Shown: positions 17,143 to 25,848 of the stretch, piece by piece
How positions within the stretch are numbered: position 1 is the first letter of the stretch
How the letters are laid out: every line of letters starts with the position of its first letter
Assembly: GCA_023407575.1 (NCBI GenBank)
Contig: JAEYLX010000067.1
Location: 62,001 to 126,000 of the forward strand
Length of the DNA: 64,000 nucleotides
Reading direction: 5' to 3'
From: Bacillota bacterium
GTDB lineage: Bacteria; Bacillota; Clostridia; Lachnospirales; Lachnospiraceae
Made by a program: the position numbers and the translations under genes
Notes under the pieces: model-generated
Seen by the model: the letters and a program-made list of their open reading frames with translations, nothing else
Database searches by the model: none
What the model was told of the DNA's origin: nothing

Positions 17143-17957
17143 CTTGCCACCCTCTTCTTGTCTGAATTCTTTTTATTAAGTAATTGATAGGATACCAGGA
17201 TAGGCTTATTTGTTCTGCTATCTGTTATGATATCAGCATCAATGTCATATACCTTTCGTATGGTATCTTTGCAAATAACCTCATTCGGTGTACCGGAGCA
17301 TATTATTTCCCCTTGTTTTAAGGCGACTAAAAAATCAGCGTATCTGGATGCCATATTGAGGTCATGCAGTACCATAACAATGGTACACCCATAATCCCTA
17401 TTTAAGTCCTCTAGCAGTTCCAACACCTCTAGCTGATATGCCATATCCAGGTAGGTAGTAGGCTCATCCAGAAGTATAATATCTGTTTGCTGTGCTAAAG
17501 CAAGTGCAATCCAAACTCTCTGCCTCTGACCACCGGATAGATTATCAACTAGGTGATTTCTTATTGAAGTTAACTTTGTAACCTCCAAAGCCCAATCAAT
17601 AATCTTTCTATCCTCCTCCTTTAATTTACCAAGACCTTTTTGATAAGGGTAACGACCATAGGAAACCACTTCCTCCACTGTTAAACCCTCTGGAGCAGTT
17701 GGACATTGGGGTAAAATTGCCATTTTTTTAGCTAATTCCCTGGTGGAAAAATCTTCTATTTTAGTGCCATCCAGATAGATACTTCCCTTTTGAGTTTTCA
17801 TAATACGTCCCATTGCTTTTAAAAGAGTTGATTTACCGCAGCCATTCGGACCAATAATCGTCGTTATCTTACCAATGGGTATCTCAAGTGTCAGTTGCTC
17901 AATTATTTTCAGATCACCATAAGCTACATCAACCTGATTAATCATATAATCTTTCAT
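17139..17957 (-). CDS. Iron-complex ABC transporter, ATP-binding protein (FecE-type)
   Basis: A 272-residue cytoplasmic ATPase of the siderophore/heme/cobalamin importer family. It has Walker A GPNGCGKST (about 36-44), the Q-loop LPQCPTAP, signature LSGGQRQR (about 141-148), Walker B DIILLDEPTTYLD, and the H-switch HD. It powers the permease pair encoded just upstream. The ATG at 17957 overlaps the permease stop (TAATG), and its own stop overlaps the nifH-like start. The subfamily alone does not distinguish ferric siderophore, heme or corrinoid. Confidence 0.93.
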   Translation of the reverse strand: MKDYMINQVDVAYGDLKIIEQLTLEIPIGKITTIIGPNGCGKSTLLKAMGRIMKTQKGSIYLDGTKIEDFSTRELAKKMAILPQCPTAPEGLTVEEVVSYGRYPYQKGLGKLKEEDRKIIDWALEVTKLTSIRNHLVDNLSGGQRQRVWIALALAQQTDIILLDEPTTYLDMAYQLEVLELLEDLNRDYGCTIVMVLHDLNMASRYADFLVALKQGEIICSGTPNEVICKDTIRKVYDIDADIITDSRTNKPILVSYQLLNKKNSDKKRVAS

Positions 17958-18991
17958 TACTTGTCTCCTTTTCTTCTACGGTTCTTATTGGAAATTAATA
18001 AAAAGATAAAATATGGTGAGCCAACAACTGCTGCCACAATACCTGCGGGTATTTCAGAGGGTTCAATGATGGTTCGCCCAATAGTATCTGCGATTAGAAC
18101 TAATAATGCGCCGGTAAGGGCACAGGTAGGCAGTAACATTTTGTGTTTTGCTCCTACCAATCTCCTTGCCAGATGTGGACCAATGAGTCCAACAAAGTGA
18201 AGACTGCCGCTTATGGTAACAGAAGCTGCTGCCAGAGCCACTGCAGTAAACAGTAATTTCTTTTTCTCACTGGCAACCTTTACACCGATACCAATTGCCA
18301 TGGGATCACCAAAGCCCAAGACATCCATTTCCTTTGCTTTGAACAGCAGATAGGTAAAGCCTAGTATAATCCAAGGTAGCAATGCAATAATCAACTTCCA
18401 ATTTGCTCCCCAGATACTACCGGCTTGCCATACTGCAATAAAATCCACCTGATCACTATCCAGCTTTAGAACAATTAAGGTCATTAAGGAGTTAATTCCC
18501 GCCTGTATTGCCACACCATTTAATACCAATCGCATTGGATGCAGCCCAGTATTCTTCTGCGTAGACAACAGATAAATCACTACACTGGTAAGTAATGCCC
18601 CTAATAGAGAAAATACAGGCAATAGCATGGTTGCTCCCGTAGTTAGGGTTCCATATAAGGTCATAAATACCACAACCACAATACCAGCTCCTGCGTTAAT
18701 TCCAAGAAGGCCTGGATCAGCTAGAGGATTTCGTGTAATTCCTTGTAGAACACAACCCGACAACGAAAACCCAATTCCGATTAATATGGAAAGAATAATA
18801 CGCGGAAGGCGAAATTCAAATACAATTAGTTTTTCCTTTGCACTTCCTCCTCCTGTGAGAATTCGAAGTAAATCTGTAAACCCAATGTCCGTGTAACCTG
18901 CATTCATACTGACGAACAACATAATGACGAGAAGAAGAAATGCACTAAATAAGGTAATTATAAATCTGCGATTTTTATGTAAATTATTCAT
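17957..18991 (-). CDS. Iron-complex ABC transporter permease (FecCD family)
   Basis: 344 residues with about nine or ten transmembrane helices. Family motifs include GCVLQGITRNPLADPGLLGINAGA (about 85-108), the GLIGPHLARRLVGAKHKMLLP coupling-helix region, and EIPAGIVAAVVGSPYFIFLL near the C-terminus. It forms a heterodimer with the other permease of this operon. It starts 9 nt after that gene and overlaps the ATPase start by 1 nt. Confidence 0.94.
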   Translation of the reverse strand: MNNLHKNRRFIITLFSAFLLLVIMLFVSMNAGYTDIGFTDLLRILTGGGSAKEKLIVFEFRLPRIILSILIGIGFSLSGCVLQGITRNPLADPGLLGINAGAGIVVVVFMTLYGTLTTGATMLLPVFSLLGALLTSVVIYLLSTQKNTGLHPMRLVLNGVAIQAGINSLMTLIVLKLDSDQVDFIAVWQAGSIWGANWKLIIALLPWIILGFTYLLFKAKEMDVLGFGDPMAIGIGVKVASEKKKLLFTAVALAAASVTISGSLHFVGLIGPHLARRLVGAKHKMLLPTCALTGALLVLIADTIGRTIIEPSEIPAGIVAAVVGSPYFIFLLISNKNRRRKGDK

Positions 18992-19000
18992 ACGCCTTCG

Positions 19001-20032
19001 TTATCCCCTTCCTCTTTCCTTTTGTGCGTAATACAAAAAGATTGGTACACCTACCAGGGAAATCAACGCCCCCAGGGGAATCTCTGCAGGTCGGTTTATG
19101 GTCTTAGCAAGATAATCTGCAAATACTACCAAGAGAGCACCTTGAATCGCACTAAGAGGAATCACCCATCGATAATCTGCACCTACCAGAAAACGCACAA
19201 AGTGGGGTATCATAATGCCTACGAAGCTAATACTCCCACATAGTGCAAAGGAAGTACCTGATAAGAGGACTACAATTAACGAGCATACCCCCCGGGTTAA
19301 TCTTGTATTAACTCCAATTCCCATTGCCATTTCTTCCCCTAAATTCATAATGGAGATTTTACGAGATAAACCAAGTGCTATGAGGATGGAAGCAAGAATA
19401 ACCGGTCCCCCAATCCATAATTGTTTCCAACTGGTTCCTGAAACATTACCCATGGTCCAAAACATAATGTTTTGAGTTGCATTTGCTGTAATAGCAAGCC
19501 CTTGACTTAAGGCTGAAAATAAGGTGCTTATGGTTGCACCTGCAAGAACAAGTTTCATAGCTTGATTACCACCAGGTACTAGCTTTCCGATTATTTGAAC
19601 ACAAACAGCACCAAAGGCTGCACCCAAAAATGTTATAATAACAATCATGGAATAGGGTACATTATGAAACAGAATTAGAGCAGCAGCCAAAAACAGCCCT
19701 GCTCCTGAACTTAATCCCATTAGACCTGAGTCTGCAAGTGGGTTCTTGGTAATCCCCTGCATAATTGCACCTGCAACTGCTAGAGCCGCACCAATTAGTG
19801 CACCTGCCAGAATTCTAGGAATTCTCATATCTCTAACAAGAAGTTGTTGGGAATTACTTGGATCAAAGGCTACAAACGCATCCATTATTGTTTGCAGGGA
19901 TATGTTTGCCGCTCCACTCATCAGGGATAGTACCATGACTATTACAAGTATAGTTATACTGACAAAAAGAGCAAAGATTGCAATCCTAGTGCGATTCCTT
20001 TCCTTTCTATCAGCTTGATAATCAGTTAACAT
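19001..20032 (-). CDS. Iron-complex ABC transporter permease (FecCD family)
   Basis: 343 residues, the second FecCD permease. It has GAIMQGITKNPLADSGLMGLSSGA (about 90-113), GIMIPHFVRFLVGADYRWVIP and EIPLGALISLVGVPIFLYY. I place the start at ATG 20032 because the GGAGG lies at about 20041-20045. The longer frame (TTG 20047) would put the ribosome site inside the gene. A stem-loop at 20096-20127 separates it from the binding-protein gene and probably lowers permease relative to receptor synthesis. Confidence 0.93.
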   Translation of the reverse strand: MLTDYQADRKERNRTRIAIFALFVSITILVIVMVLSLMSGAANISLQTIMDAFVAFDPSNSQQLLVRDMRIPRILAGALIGAALAVAGAIMQGITKNPLADSGLMGLSSGAGLFLAAALILFHNVPYSMIVIITFLGAAFGAVCVQIIGKLVPGGNQAMKLVLAGATISTLFSALSQGLAITANATQNIMFWTMGNVSGTSWKQLWIGGPVILASILIALGLSRKISIMNLGEEMAMGIGVNTRLTRGVCSLIVVLLSGTSFALCGSISFVGIMIPHFVRFLVGADYRWVIPLSAIQGALLVVFADYLAKTINRPAEIPLGALISLVGVPIFLYYAQKERGRG

Positions 20033-20095
20033 TATGACTTCCTCCAATATGCAGTGTAACTCGGCTGCATTTTACATGATTTAAATATACAACAA

Positions 20096-20127
20096 ACAGA
20101 TGCAGGCGCACTCCTCCCTGCATCTGT
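20096..20127 (-). terminator. Intercistronic stem-loop (likely partial terminator) between fecB- and fecC-type genes
   Basis: ACAGATGCAGG (20096-20106) pairs with CCTGCATCTGT (20117-20127). On the minus strand TTTGTTGT follows, a weak U-tract. Such a leaky terminator would give more binding lipoprotein than permease. Confidence 0.6.
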
Positions 20128-20182
20128 CCATTCTAATACTACCTTTTAAAGGCAGCTCAAAACTCCAAAGAAACAAATTATA

Positions 20183-21232
20183 CTATTCGCCTAATAAAGC
20201 ATTTGTTATAAAGTCTACTGTGTATACAGTAGCAAGAGGGCTACAAGCATGACCACTTCCATCTAATACATATACATGATCATTTTGAACAGCTTTTAAA
20301 GACTGCCATACGGAATTGCTTGTCATTGCTTCATAGATTGCTTCATCACCGTCAAAGACATTTAAGAAAATATAGTCTGGATTCATTTCAACAATTGCTT
20401 CCATAGATACCTGCTCAAAATTAGTGGATGTTGTATAACCTTCTGGAACATTTAATCCAAGACCTGTTGCATCATCATATAAATCAGGGCGATATGCACA
20501 GTAGTAATTATCTTCACCCATAACAGAGATCTGCATAACTGTTTGACCACTGTATTGTTCTTCTAATTTCACCTTAGCATCCTGAAGCTTTTGATCAACT
20601 TCTGCAATAATTTCCTCACCCTTTGCTTCCTTGTTAACAAGCTTCGCAACCTGGCGAACGCTTAATCTCCAGTCCATCTTGGTATCAGGACCAAATACTG
20701 CTACGTTAGAAATTTTTTCAAGGTTTTCAATTTCCAGCTGATTAACATCCCATGCCTGTGTTAAGATAACGTCTGGCTCTAATTCGGTAAGTAGTTCTAA
20801 GTTAACCTCTTTCTGGCCCATATCTTGTACACTGCTTAAATCATAGCCTTCAAATGCGTCCCAGGTAGCAATGTAGTTTTCTGCACCGGAAGCTGCAATT
20901 GGCATGGTATCCAGCAGAATTAAAGTTTCCCAAAGCGGTAAATAATCAACAGCAATCTTAACTGGCTCCTTGTCTAAAACAACATCTCTACCTGCTGCAT
21001 CCACATAGGTATAAGGATATGTAATTCCAGTACTTGTTTCTTCGACTTCCCCTGCGTCTGTAGAAACTGGTGCCTCGGTTGGTGCTACTGTAGGCTCTAC
21101 AGTTGTTGTATCTGCAGTATCCTCCTGTGCTGTTGTATCCTTTGCAACATCTTCTGATGTATTCTTACTGCAGGCAACGAACATCATGGATGTCATCACT
21201 GTAAGTATTGCTACTGTAATAAAACGTTTCAT
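20183..21232 (-). CDS. Iron-complex ABC transporter substrate-binding lipoprotein (FecB/BtuF class)
   Basis: 349 residues. It has a signal peptide with lipobox (MMFVAC, cysteine at residue 21), a Thr/Glu/Pro-rich linker (about 24-70), then a class III periplasmic-binding fold (YPYTYVDAAGRDVVLDKEPVKIAVD ... ELEPDVILTQAW ... MNPDYIFLNVF). Membrane-anchored, it captures the ligand outside the cell and hands it to the FecCD pair. It is the first gene of the seven-gene operon behind a Fur box. Ligand unknown: ferric siderophore, heme or a related tetrapyrrole are candidates from family knowledge. Confidence 0.93.
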   Translation of the reverse strand: MKRFITVAILTVMTSMMFVACSKNTSEDVAKDTTAQEDTADTTTVEPTVAPTEAPVSTDAGEVEETSTGITYPYTYVDAAGRDVVLDKEPVKIAVDYLPLWETLILLDTMPIAASGAENYIATWDAFEGYDLSSVQDMGQKEVNLELLTELEPDVILTQAWDVNQLEIENLEKISNVAVFGPDTKMDWRLSVRQVAKLVNKEAKGEEIIAEVDQKLQDAKVKLEEQYSGQTVMQISVMGEDNYYCAYRPDLYDDATGLGLNVPEGYTTSTNFEQVSMEAIVEMNPDYIFLNVFDGDEAIYEAMTSNSVWQSLKAVQNDHVYVLDGSGHACSPLATVYTVDFITNALLGE

Positions 21233-21257
21233 TCTATTGTTTCTCCTCTTCTGATTA

Positions 21258-21272
21258 TGATAGTCATTATCA
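21258..21272. promoter_or_regulatory. Fur box (iron-responsive operator)
   Basis: TGATAGTCATTATCA differs at one position from the 7-1-7 Fur core TGATAATnATTATCA. It lies immediately downstream of the -10 of the fecB promoter, around the expected transcription start, where Fur binding represses in iron-replete cells. Confidence 0.78.
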
Positions 21273-21284
21273 TTACAGTAAAAG

Positions 21285-21312
21285 AATATAGCATATATTT
21301 CATTAGAAGCAA
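21285..21312 (-). promoter_or_regulatory. Promoter of the iron-complex/nitrogenase-like operon
   Basis: Minus-strand TTGCTT (21307-21312), 16-nt spacer, TATATT (21285-21290). The weak -35 fits an activated promoter, and an AraC regulator is encoded just upstream. Confidence 0.55.
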
Positions 21313-21328
21313 ATGGATAATTTACTAA

Positions 21329-22159
21329 TTAATATGGATTTTTTCCAAACTGATTACGAAAGCTTTTTGGCGAAAGCCCAACATTTTGTTTAAAGATACG
21401 GCTAAAATGCAAAGAATCCTCATATCCAACCATCGCAGAAATATCAGATATCGAAAAATCTTCCTCAATTAGAAGTTCTTTGGCTCTCTTTATTTGTGTT
21501 TCCACAATATATTTTTTAGGACTAACCCCTATTTTTTTATGGAACTGGTAATAAAATTGCTTTGCATTAAGTCCAAACTCCTCTGCTAATCCGGTTACAA
21601 GTATATTCTTATGTAGATTTTTATGTATGTACTCCAGTATTCTTTCCAATGAATCTTTCGGTTGATAATCAGAACGCTCTTCTGAATATGTCAGTACTTT
21701 GGAGATAATCTCGTACAGAATTGCCTTTGTGAATAGTAAGCTCTTTCTTCCAGGCTGACGATATTCATTGGCAAGCTTCTCTAATAACTGTAATATTTCA
21801 CGGTATCGATCGGAAAAGACTTTTAAGGTATACTGTGTGGTTAATAAAGAATTGCTCGTTTTATCCTCATCCAACACACGATAATGCAGCAATATATATT
21901 CCCATTCACCGTCTCCCAGGGCTTCTTTATTAATTTCCATACGAGATCCTGCATGAAGAATGGTACCATATTCCAGATTATATTCACTTTCACACAAAGT
22001 AAATTTTGCACTTCCCTGTACTGGAAAAACAAATCCACACACACCGTTCATTGTGGTCTGCCCCAAGGCTTTACTCCCCGCAGGAACTTTCACCTGATAA
22101 ACACCATCCAGCTGAAGATTTGCTTGTGCATACTGTAGCAGTAATTGATTCGTATTCAT
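21329..22159 (-). CDS. AraC-family transcriptional regulator
   Basis: 276 residues. The N-terminal half is a cupin-like sensing domain (FPVQGSAKFTLCESEYNLEYGTILHAGSR). The C-terminal ~100 residues carry two helix-turn-helix motifs (LVTGLAEEFGLNAKQFYYQFHKKIG and ISDISAMVGYEDSLHFSRIFKQNVGLSPKSFR), the AraC/XylS signature. It sits 96 nt upstream of fecB on the same strand with its own promoter. By analogy with ferri-siderophore-responsive AraC regulators (e.g. Btr of Bacillus) it may activate the operon when the ligand is present. That role is inferred. Confidence 0.9.
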   Translation of the reverse strand: MNTNQLLLQYAQANLQLDGVYQVKVPAGSKALGQTTMNGVCGFVFPVQGSAKFTLCESEYNLEYGTILHAGSRMEINKEALGDGEWEYILLHYRVLDEDKTSNSLLTTQYTLKVFSDRYREILQLLEKLANEYRQPGRKSLLFTKAILYEIISKVLTYSEERSDYQPKDSLERILEYIHKNLHKNILVTGLAEEFGLNAKQFYYQFHKKIGVSPKKYIVETQIKRAKELLIEEDFSISDISAMVGYEDSLHFSRIFKQNVGLSPKSFRNQFGKNPY

Positions 22160-22214
22160 TTAAAATAATTCTCCCTTATCCTACAAGTTAACTAATCTCT
22201 CAATCTCATTCAAT

Positions 22215-22266
22215 TGTTAGCACTTTCTAACACAAGATTATAACATACAAATACTTATTAAGTCAG
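22215..22266 (-). promoter_or_regulatory. Promoter of the AraC gene with downstream dyad
   Basis: Minus-strand CTGACT (22261-22266), 18-nt spacer, TATAAT (22237-22242). The perfect dyad TGTTAG-N6-CTAACA (22215-22232) covers the start-site region and is a candidate (auto)regulatory site. Confidence 0.6.
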
Positions 22267-22331
22267 TAATTTTTTAAAAAACTTCTGCTATATCAAAGTT
22301 TTATAGTTTGCAGTTTCCCATTACTTAAAAT

Positions 22332-22377
22332 CCCCCTAAAGTAGCTATTGGTTAAATACCAGGTCTACTTAAGAGGG
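22332..22377 (-). terminator. Terminator after the SOD-family gene
   Basis: CCCCCTAAAGTAG and CTACTTAAGAGGG arms form an imperfect stem about 75 nt past the stop codon; ATTTT follows on the minus strand. Confidence 0.55.
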
Positions 22378-22453
22378 ATTACATAAACAATATCAGTCTA
22401 ACCTTTGGGGCGAATTAAATATTCCTATATGGCAGAGATATCTTCAAAATTTA

Positions 22454-23038
22454 TTAATTAAAAAGCATACGTCCACCAACCACGTCCCAGTTGATGTCTG
22501 TCATAAAATTATGTATATAATCATTTTTATCATCGGCATATTGAAGAAAATATGCATGTTCATACATATCTAGTACAAGCAAAGGTGCTGAATAAGCAAT
22601 ATTTCCAAGATCATGTGAATCTAAACTTATGTTCCGTAGTCTGCTGCTTCGTTGATCATAAGCAAGCACTGCCCATCCTCTACTAGCTTTGGCCGTAGCA
22701 ATAAAGTCTTCCTGCCAATTTTGGAAATCATTAAAATCCTTTTGAATCTGATCCACCACAGCGTCACTTGGATCCGATGCATTTCCCCCTATATTCTCAA
22801 AATACAACTCATGTAATATAACTCCGTCAAGCGCATAGGTTTCGCCCCTCTTTAATTCTCTATAATAACTAAAGGTACTATTGGATTGGTTTCTTTGCGT
22901 ATCCCCACTTTCGAATATTGCATCAATTTTATTAATATTTGTTACATATCCCTCATACAGTCTCATATGAACATCGAACTGTTCCTTGTTGATAACTGTT
23001 ATATCATTTGAATAAGTAAAGGGTATCATTTCTATCAT
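22454..23038 (-). CDS. Fe/Mn superoxide dismutase-family protein (atypical)
   Basis: 194 residues. The four metal ligands of Fe/Mn-SODs are in place: H24 (FDVHMRLYEGY), H76 (VILHELYFENIGG), D157 and H161 (LVLDMYEHAYFLQY). The first helix differs from classical SODs (HxxLYxGYVxNIN instead of HHxKHHxxYVxxLN), so the gateway histidine/tyrosine region is altered. Such proteins occur in clostridia, sometimes next to spore or redox genes. Superoxide dismutation is plausible but not assured. ATG 23038 has GGAGG 8 nt upstream. Confidence 0.82.
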   Translation of the reverse strand: MIEMIPFTYSNDITVINKEQFDVHMRLYEGYVTNINKIDAIFESGDTQRNQSNSTFSYYRELKRGETYALDGVILHELYFENIGGNASDPSDAVVDQIQKDFNDFQNWQEDFIATAKASRGWAVLAYDQRSSRLRNISLDSHDLGNIAYSAPLLVLDMYEHAYFLQYADDKNDYIHNFMTDINWDVVGGRMLFN

Positions 23039-23067
23039 TATAAAAACCTCCTTAAGATATACCTATT

Positions 23068-23115
23068 GTATAAGTTATTAAAGGAACCTTAAAATGTTCG
23101 CGTTATAACTTGTAC
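23068..23115. promoter_or_regulatory. Imperfect inverted repeat upstream of the SOD-family gene
   Basis: GTATAAGTTAT (23068-23078) and ATAACTTGTAC (23105-23115) form an 11-bp dyad with one mismatch and a 26-nt spacer, in the presumed promoter region. Possibly a two-site operator; no regulator is identified. Confidence 0.35.
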
Positions 23116-23212
23116 ATCTGATATATCTTACGAGGAGGTAAGAGATTTTATGCCTTTATATTAAGAAAATTCATTTATAACTATTTAGAGTTACAAAGTG
23201 ACCTTCTTTCTT

Positions 23213-24016
23213 TTAGTCTTCCTTTTCCTGTGGATGCTTATCGTGGTCCGTTTTTTCAATATCCTTATAGGCTAATAAATAATTAACCCCGGAAACTATA
23301 ATACCACCTCCGACAAAATTACCAACCGCCGCAACAATCAAGTTATAAAAAATATTTCCTAACGTAATTTCAGCTCCACCGAAATAAGCAATAAACAGAT
23401 AATACATATTTGCTACCACGTGCTCTGTACCACTGATTACAAATACTGTGATCGCAAGCCATACCACGACAACCTTACTGATTTCTTCTTTACAGCTATA
23501 AGCTAAGCATACACCTGTACATACTATGATATTACATAGTACCGCGCTGACAAAAAGTTGTCCAAGGGGCATATGTACCTTATGTATTGCCTTTTCAATG
23601 ACCAGATTCATAACCTGTTCGTTAAAAATTCCTGCTGTCTTTGTAAGGAATGCAATCAACATACCACCAAGTAAATTAGCAGTAAATATTAATATTAGTA
23701 TTCCAAATATTTTGCGGACACGGGTTCGTTTTGCATATACCGCAGTCATTACCATACAGTCACTGGTAAATAATTCTGCCTGCATCAAAATAATAGCAAT
23801 AATTCCCACCGGGAAAACCAGTGCTCCAAGAAAGGAACCAAGTCCTGGGTCAGATAAGCTGGCGGAAAGCTTTAAAGCTCCAATAGCTCCAATAGCGATG
23901 TACATTCCTGCCAGAATACCTTGTACTAATAAAATGTTAATTGTTTTGTTCGCTTTGTGCTTGCTTTGATATAAAATATATTCTGTCAATGCTTTCGGTC
24001 CTGAATATTGTTTCAT
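23213..24016 (-). CDS. Formate/nitrite transporter family channel (probable formate channel)
   Basis: A 267-residue FNT-family protein with six hydrophobic segments. Typical elements are LGALVFPVGIIAIILMQAELFTSDCM (about 83-108), GGMLIAFL and the NxxxGGxxxV segment near the C-terminus (GNFVGGGIIVSG). It forms pentameric channels for formate or nitrite/hydrosulfide. The position 88 nt downstream of formate-THF ligase on the same strand argues for formate. A short lysine/aspartate-rich tail ends the protein. Confidence 0.88.
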   Translation of the reverse strand: MKQYSGPKALTEYILYQSKHKANKTINILLVQGILAGMYIAIGAIGALKLSASLSDPGLGSFLGALVFPVGIIAIILMQAELFTSDCMVMTAVYAKRTRVRKIFGILILIFTANLLGGMLIAFLTKTAGIFNEQVMNLVIEKAIHKVHMPLGQLFVSAVLCNIIVCTGVCLAYSCKEEISKVVVVWLAITVFVISGTEHVVANMYYLFIAYFGGAEITLGNIFYNLIVAAVGNFVGGGIIVSGVNYLLAYKDIEKTDHDKHPQEKED

Positions 24017-24104
24017 TAAATCTAAATCCTCTCTTTTTTAAATCCATAGGTAATTACAGAACGTATTACTCAGCCGTTTTATAATTACCTATTATTTTCT
24101 TTTA

Positions 24105-25775
24105 TTAAAATAATCCTATAATTCTGCCTGTATCATCTACGTCGATACTTTCCGCTGCTGGTACTTTGGGTAATCCAGGCATTGTCATTACCGTTCCAGT
24201 AATTGCAACGATGAACCCCGCACCTGCAGATACATAAATCTCACGAATATTGATTAAGAAGTCTGTTGGTCTGCCTAATTTTGAAGCATCGTCAGATAAG
24301 GAATATTGATTTTTTGCCATACAAATTGGCAGATTACCATAGCCTAACGCCTCTAACTTTTTAATTGCAGTCTCAACAGATGCATCATAGGTAACACCGG
24401 ATGCACCATATATTTCTTTCGAGATTGTATTTATCTTTTCTTTAATTGATAGGTCTAACGAATAAAGTGGTGTATAATTGCTTTCTTTGTTATTTAAAGT
24501 TTCTAATACCTTGTTCGCAAGCTCAATGCCACCTTCTCCACCTTTTTCCCATACCTCACATAAAGCAAAGTCACAGTTACGACGCTCGCAAAAGTTCTTA
24601 ACATACGCTAACTCTGCATCTGAATCTGTAACAAACCGGTTTAAACTTACCACAATTGGCACACCGTATTTTTGCAGATTTTCAATATGCTTTTCAAGAT
24701 TTACAATTCCCTTTTCCAGAGCATTCAGATTTTCATTTGATAGCTCTGCTTTTACAACTCCACCATTGTATTTTAAGGCACGAATGGTTGCTACAAGTAC
24801 TACTGCTGCCGGTTTTACATCAGCCATACGACATTTGATATCAAGGAATTTCTCTGCACCAAGATCTGCACCAAAACCAGCCTCGGTAACTACAACATCT
24901 GCCAATTTAAGCGCTGTCTTTGTTGCTCTTACACTGTTACATCCGTGAGCAATGTTCGCAAAAGGTCCCCCATGAATAATGGCAGGAGTATTATCCAGTG
25001 TTTGGATAAGATTTGGCTTAAGTGCATCTTTTAATAAGGCTGCCATCGCTCCTACTGCCTTTAATTGTTCAGCAAATACTGGTTCACCCTTGGTATTATA
25101 GGCAACTACAATTCGCCCCAGTCTTAGTTTCAAATCTTCCATATCATCAGCCAGACATAAAATCGCCATGATCTCTGATGCAACTGTAATGATAAAATGG
25201 TCTTCTCGTACCACACCGTCTGATTTTTTGCCTAAACCAATGACAATATTACGCAGTGCTCTGTCATTCATATCAACGCATCTTTTCCATACAATCTGAT
25301 TGGTATCAATGTTCAAGATATTCCCCTGTTGTATATGGTTATCTAATAGAGCGGCAAGTAAGTTATTTGCAGAGGTAATCGCATGAAAATCTCCAGTAAA
25401 GTGAAGATTCAGGTCCTCCATGGGAACCACTTGGGCATTACCGCCTCCAGCTGCGCCACCCTTTACTCCAAAACAAGGACCCAGGGAAGGTTCTCGAAGT
25501 GCGATAACAGAGCGTATGTTCAATTTGCCAAGTGCTTGTCCAAGACCAACTGTCGTGGTGGTTTTACCCTCCCCGGCAGGTGTTGGATTAATGGCAGTGA
25601 CTAAAACTAACTTGCCATCCTTATTATCTTTTACTCTTTCCCACAATTCATCGGAAAGCTTTGCTTTGTATTTACCATAATACTCTAAATCTTCCTCTGT
25701 TATATGAAGTTGCGCTGCAACCTCCTTAATATGCTTGAGTGTAGCTTCCTGAGCAATTTGAATGTCTGACTTCAT
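24105..25775 (-). CDS. fhs: Formate--tetrahydrofolate ligase
   Basis: ATP-dependent formylation of THF to 10-formyl-THF, the entry of formate into one-carbon metabolism (purines, serine/glycine, Wood-Ljungdahl methyl branch). 556 residues, the family length. The P-loop TPAGEGKTTTTVGL lies at about residues 65-78; REPSLGPCFGVKGGAAGGGNAQVVPMED and the FTGDFHAI THF-site motif follow. ATG 25775 is preceded by AGGCAGGAA. It is driven by a promoter at 25849-25878 and followed by the formate channel. Confidence 0.97.
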   Translation of the reverse strand: MKSDIQIAQEATLKHIKEVAAQLHITEEDLEYYGKYKAKLSDELWERVKDNKDGKLVLVTAINPTPAGEGKTTTTVGLGQALGKLNIRSVIALREPSLGPCFGVKGGAAGGGNAQVVPMEDLNLHFTGDFHAITSANNLLAALLDNHIQQGNILNIDTNQIVWKRCVDMNDRALRNIVIGLGKKSDGVVREDHFIITVASEIMAILCLADDMEDLKLRLGRIVVAYNTKGEPVFAEQLKAVGAMAALLKDALKPNLIQTLDNTPAIIHGGPFANIAHGCNSVRATKTALKLADVVVTEAGFGADLGAEKFLDIKCRMADVKPAAVVLVATIRALKYNGGVVKAELSNENLNALEKGIVNLEKHIENLQKYGVPIVVSLNRFVTDSDAELAYVKNFCERRNCDFALCEVWEKGGEGGIELANKVLETLNNKESNYTPLYSLDLSIKEKINTISKEIYGASGVTYDASVETAIKKLEALGYGNLPICMAKNQYSLSDDASKLGRPTDFLINIREIYVSAGAGFIVAITGTVMTMPGLPKVPAAESIDVDDTGRIIGLF

Positions 25776-25848
25776 TCGTGTTCCTGCCTTTCTATGATTT
25801 TCACACTAACAGAATAAATATTTTAACTCAAGTTTTCATACCCACCCT

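Noticed and set aside
20048..21330. Cobalamin riboswitch for the fec-type operon
   Set aside because: No B12-box-like sequence in the leader; a Fur box is present instead.
23133..23160. Plus-strand AGGAGG followed by a start codon between fnt and the SOD-family gene
   Set aside because: The frame ends after four codons; chance or part of a leader.
24478..25680. Plus-strand frames opposite fhs
   Set aside because: Mirror frames of a strongly conserved gene; no start signals or recognisable domains.
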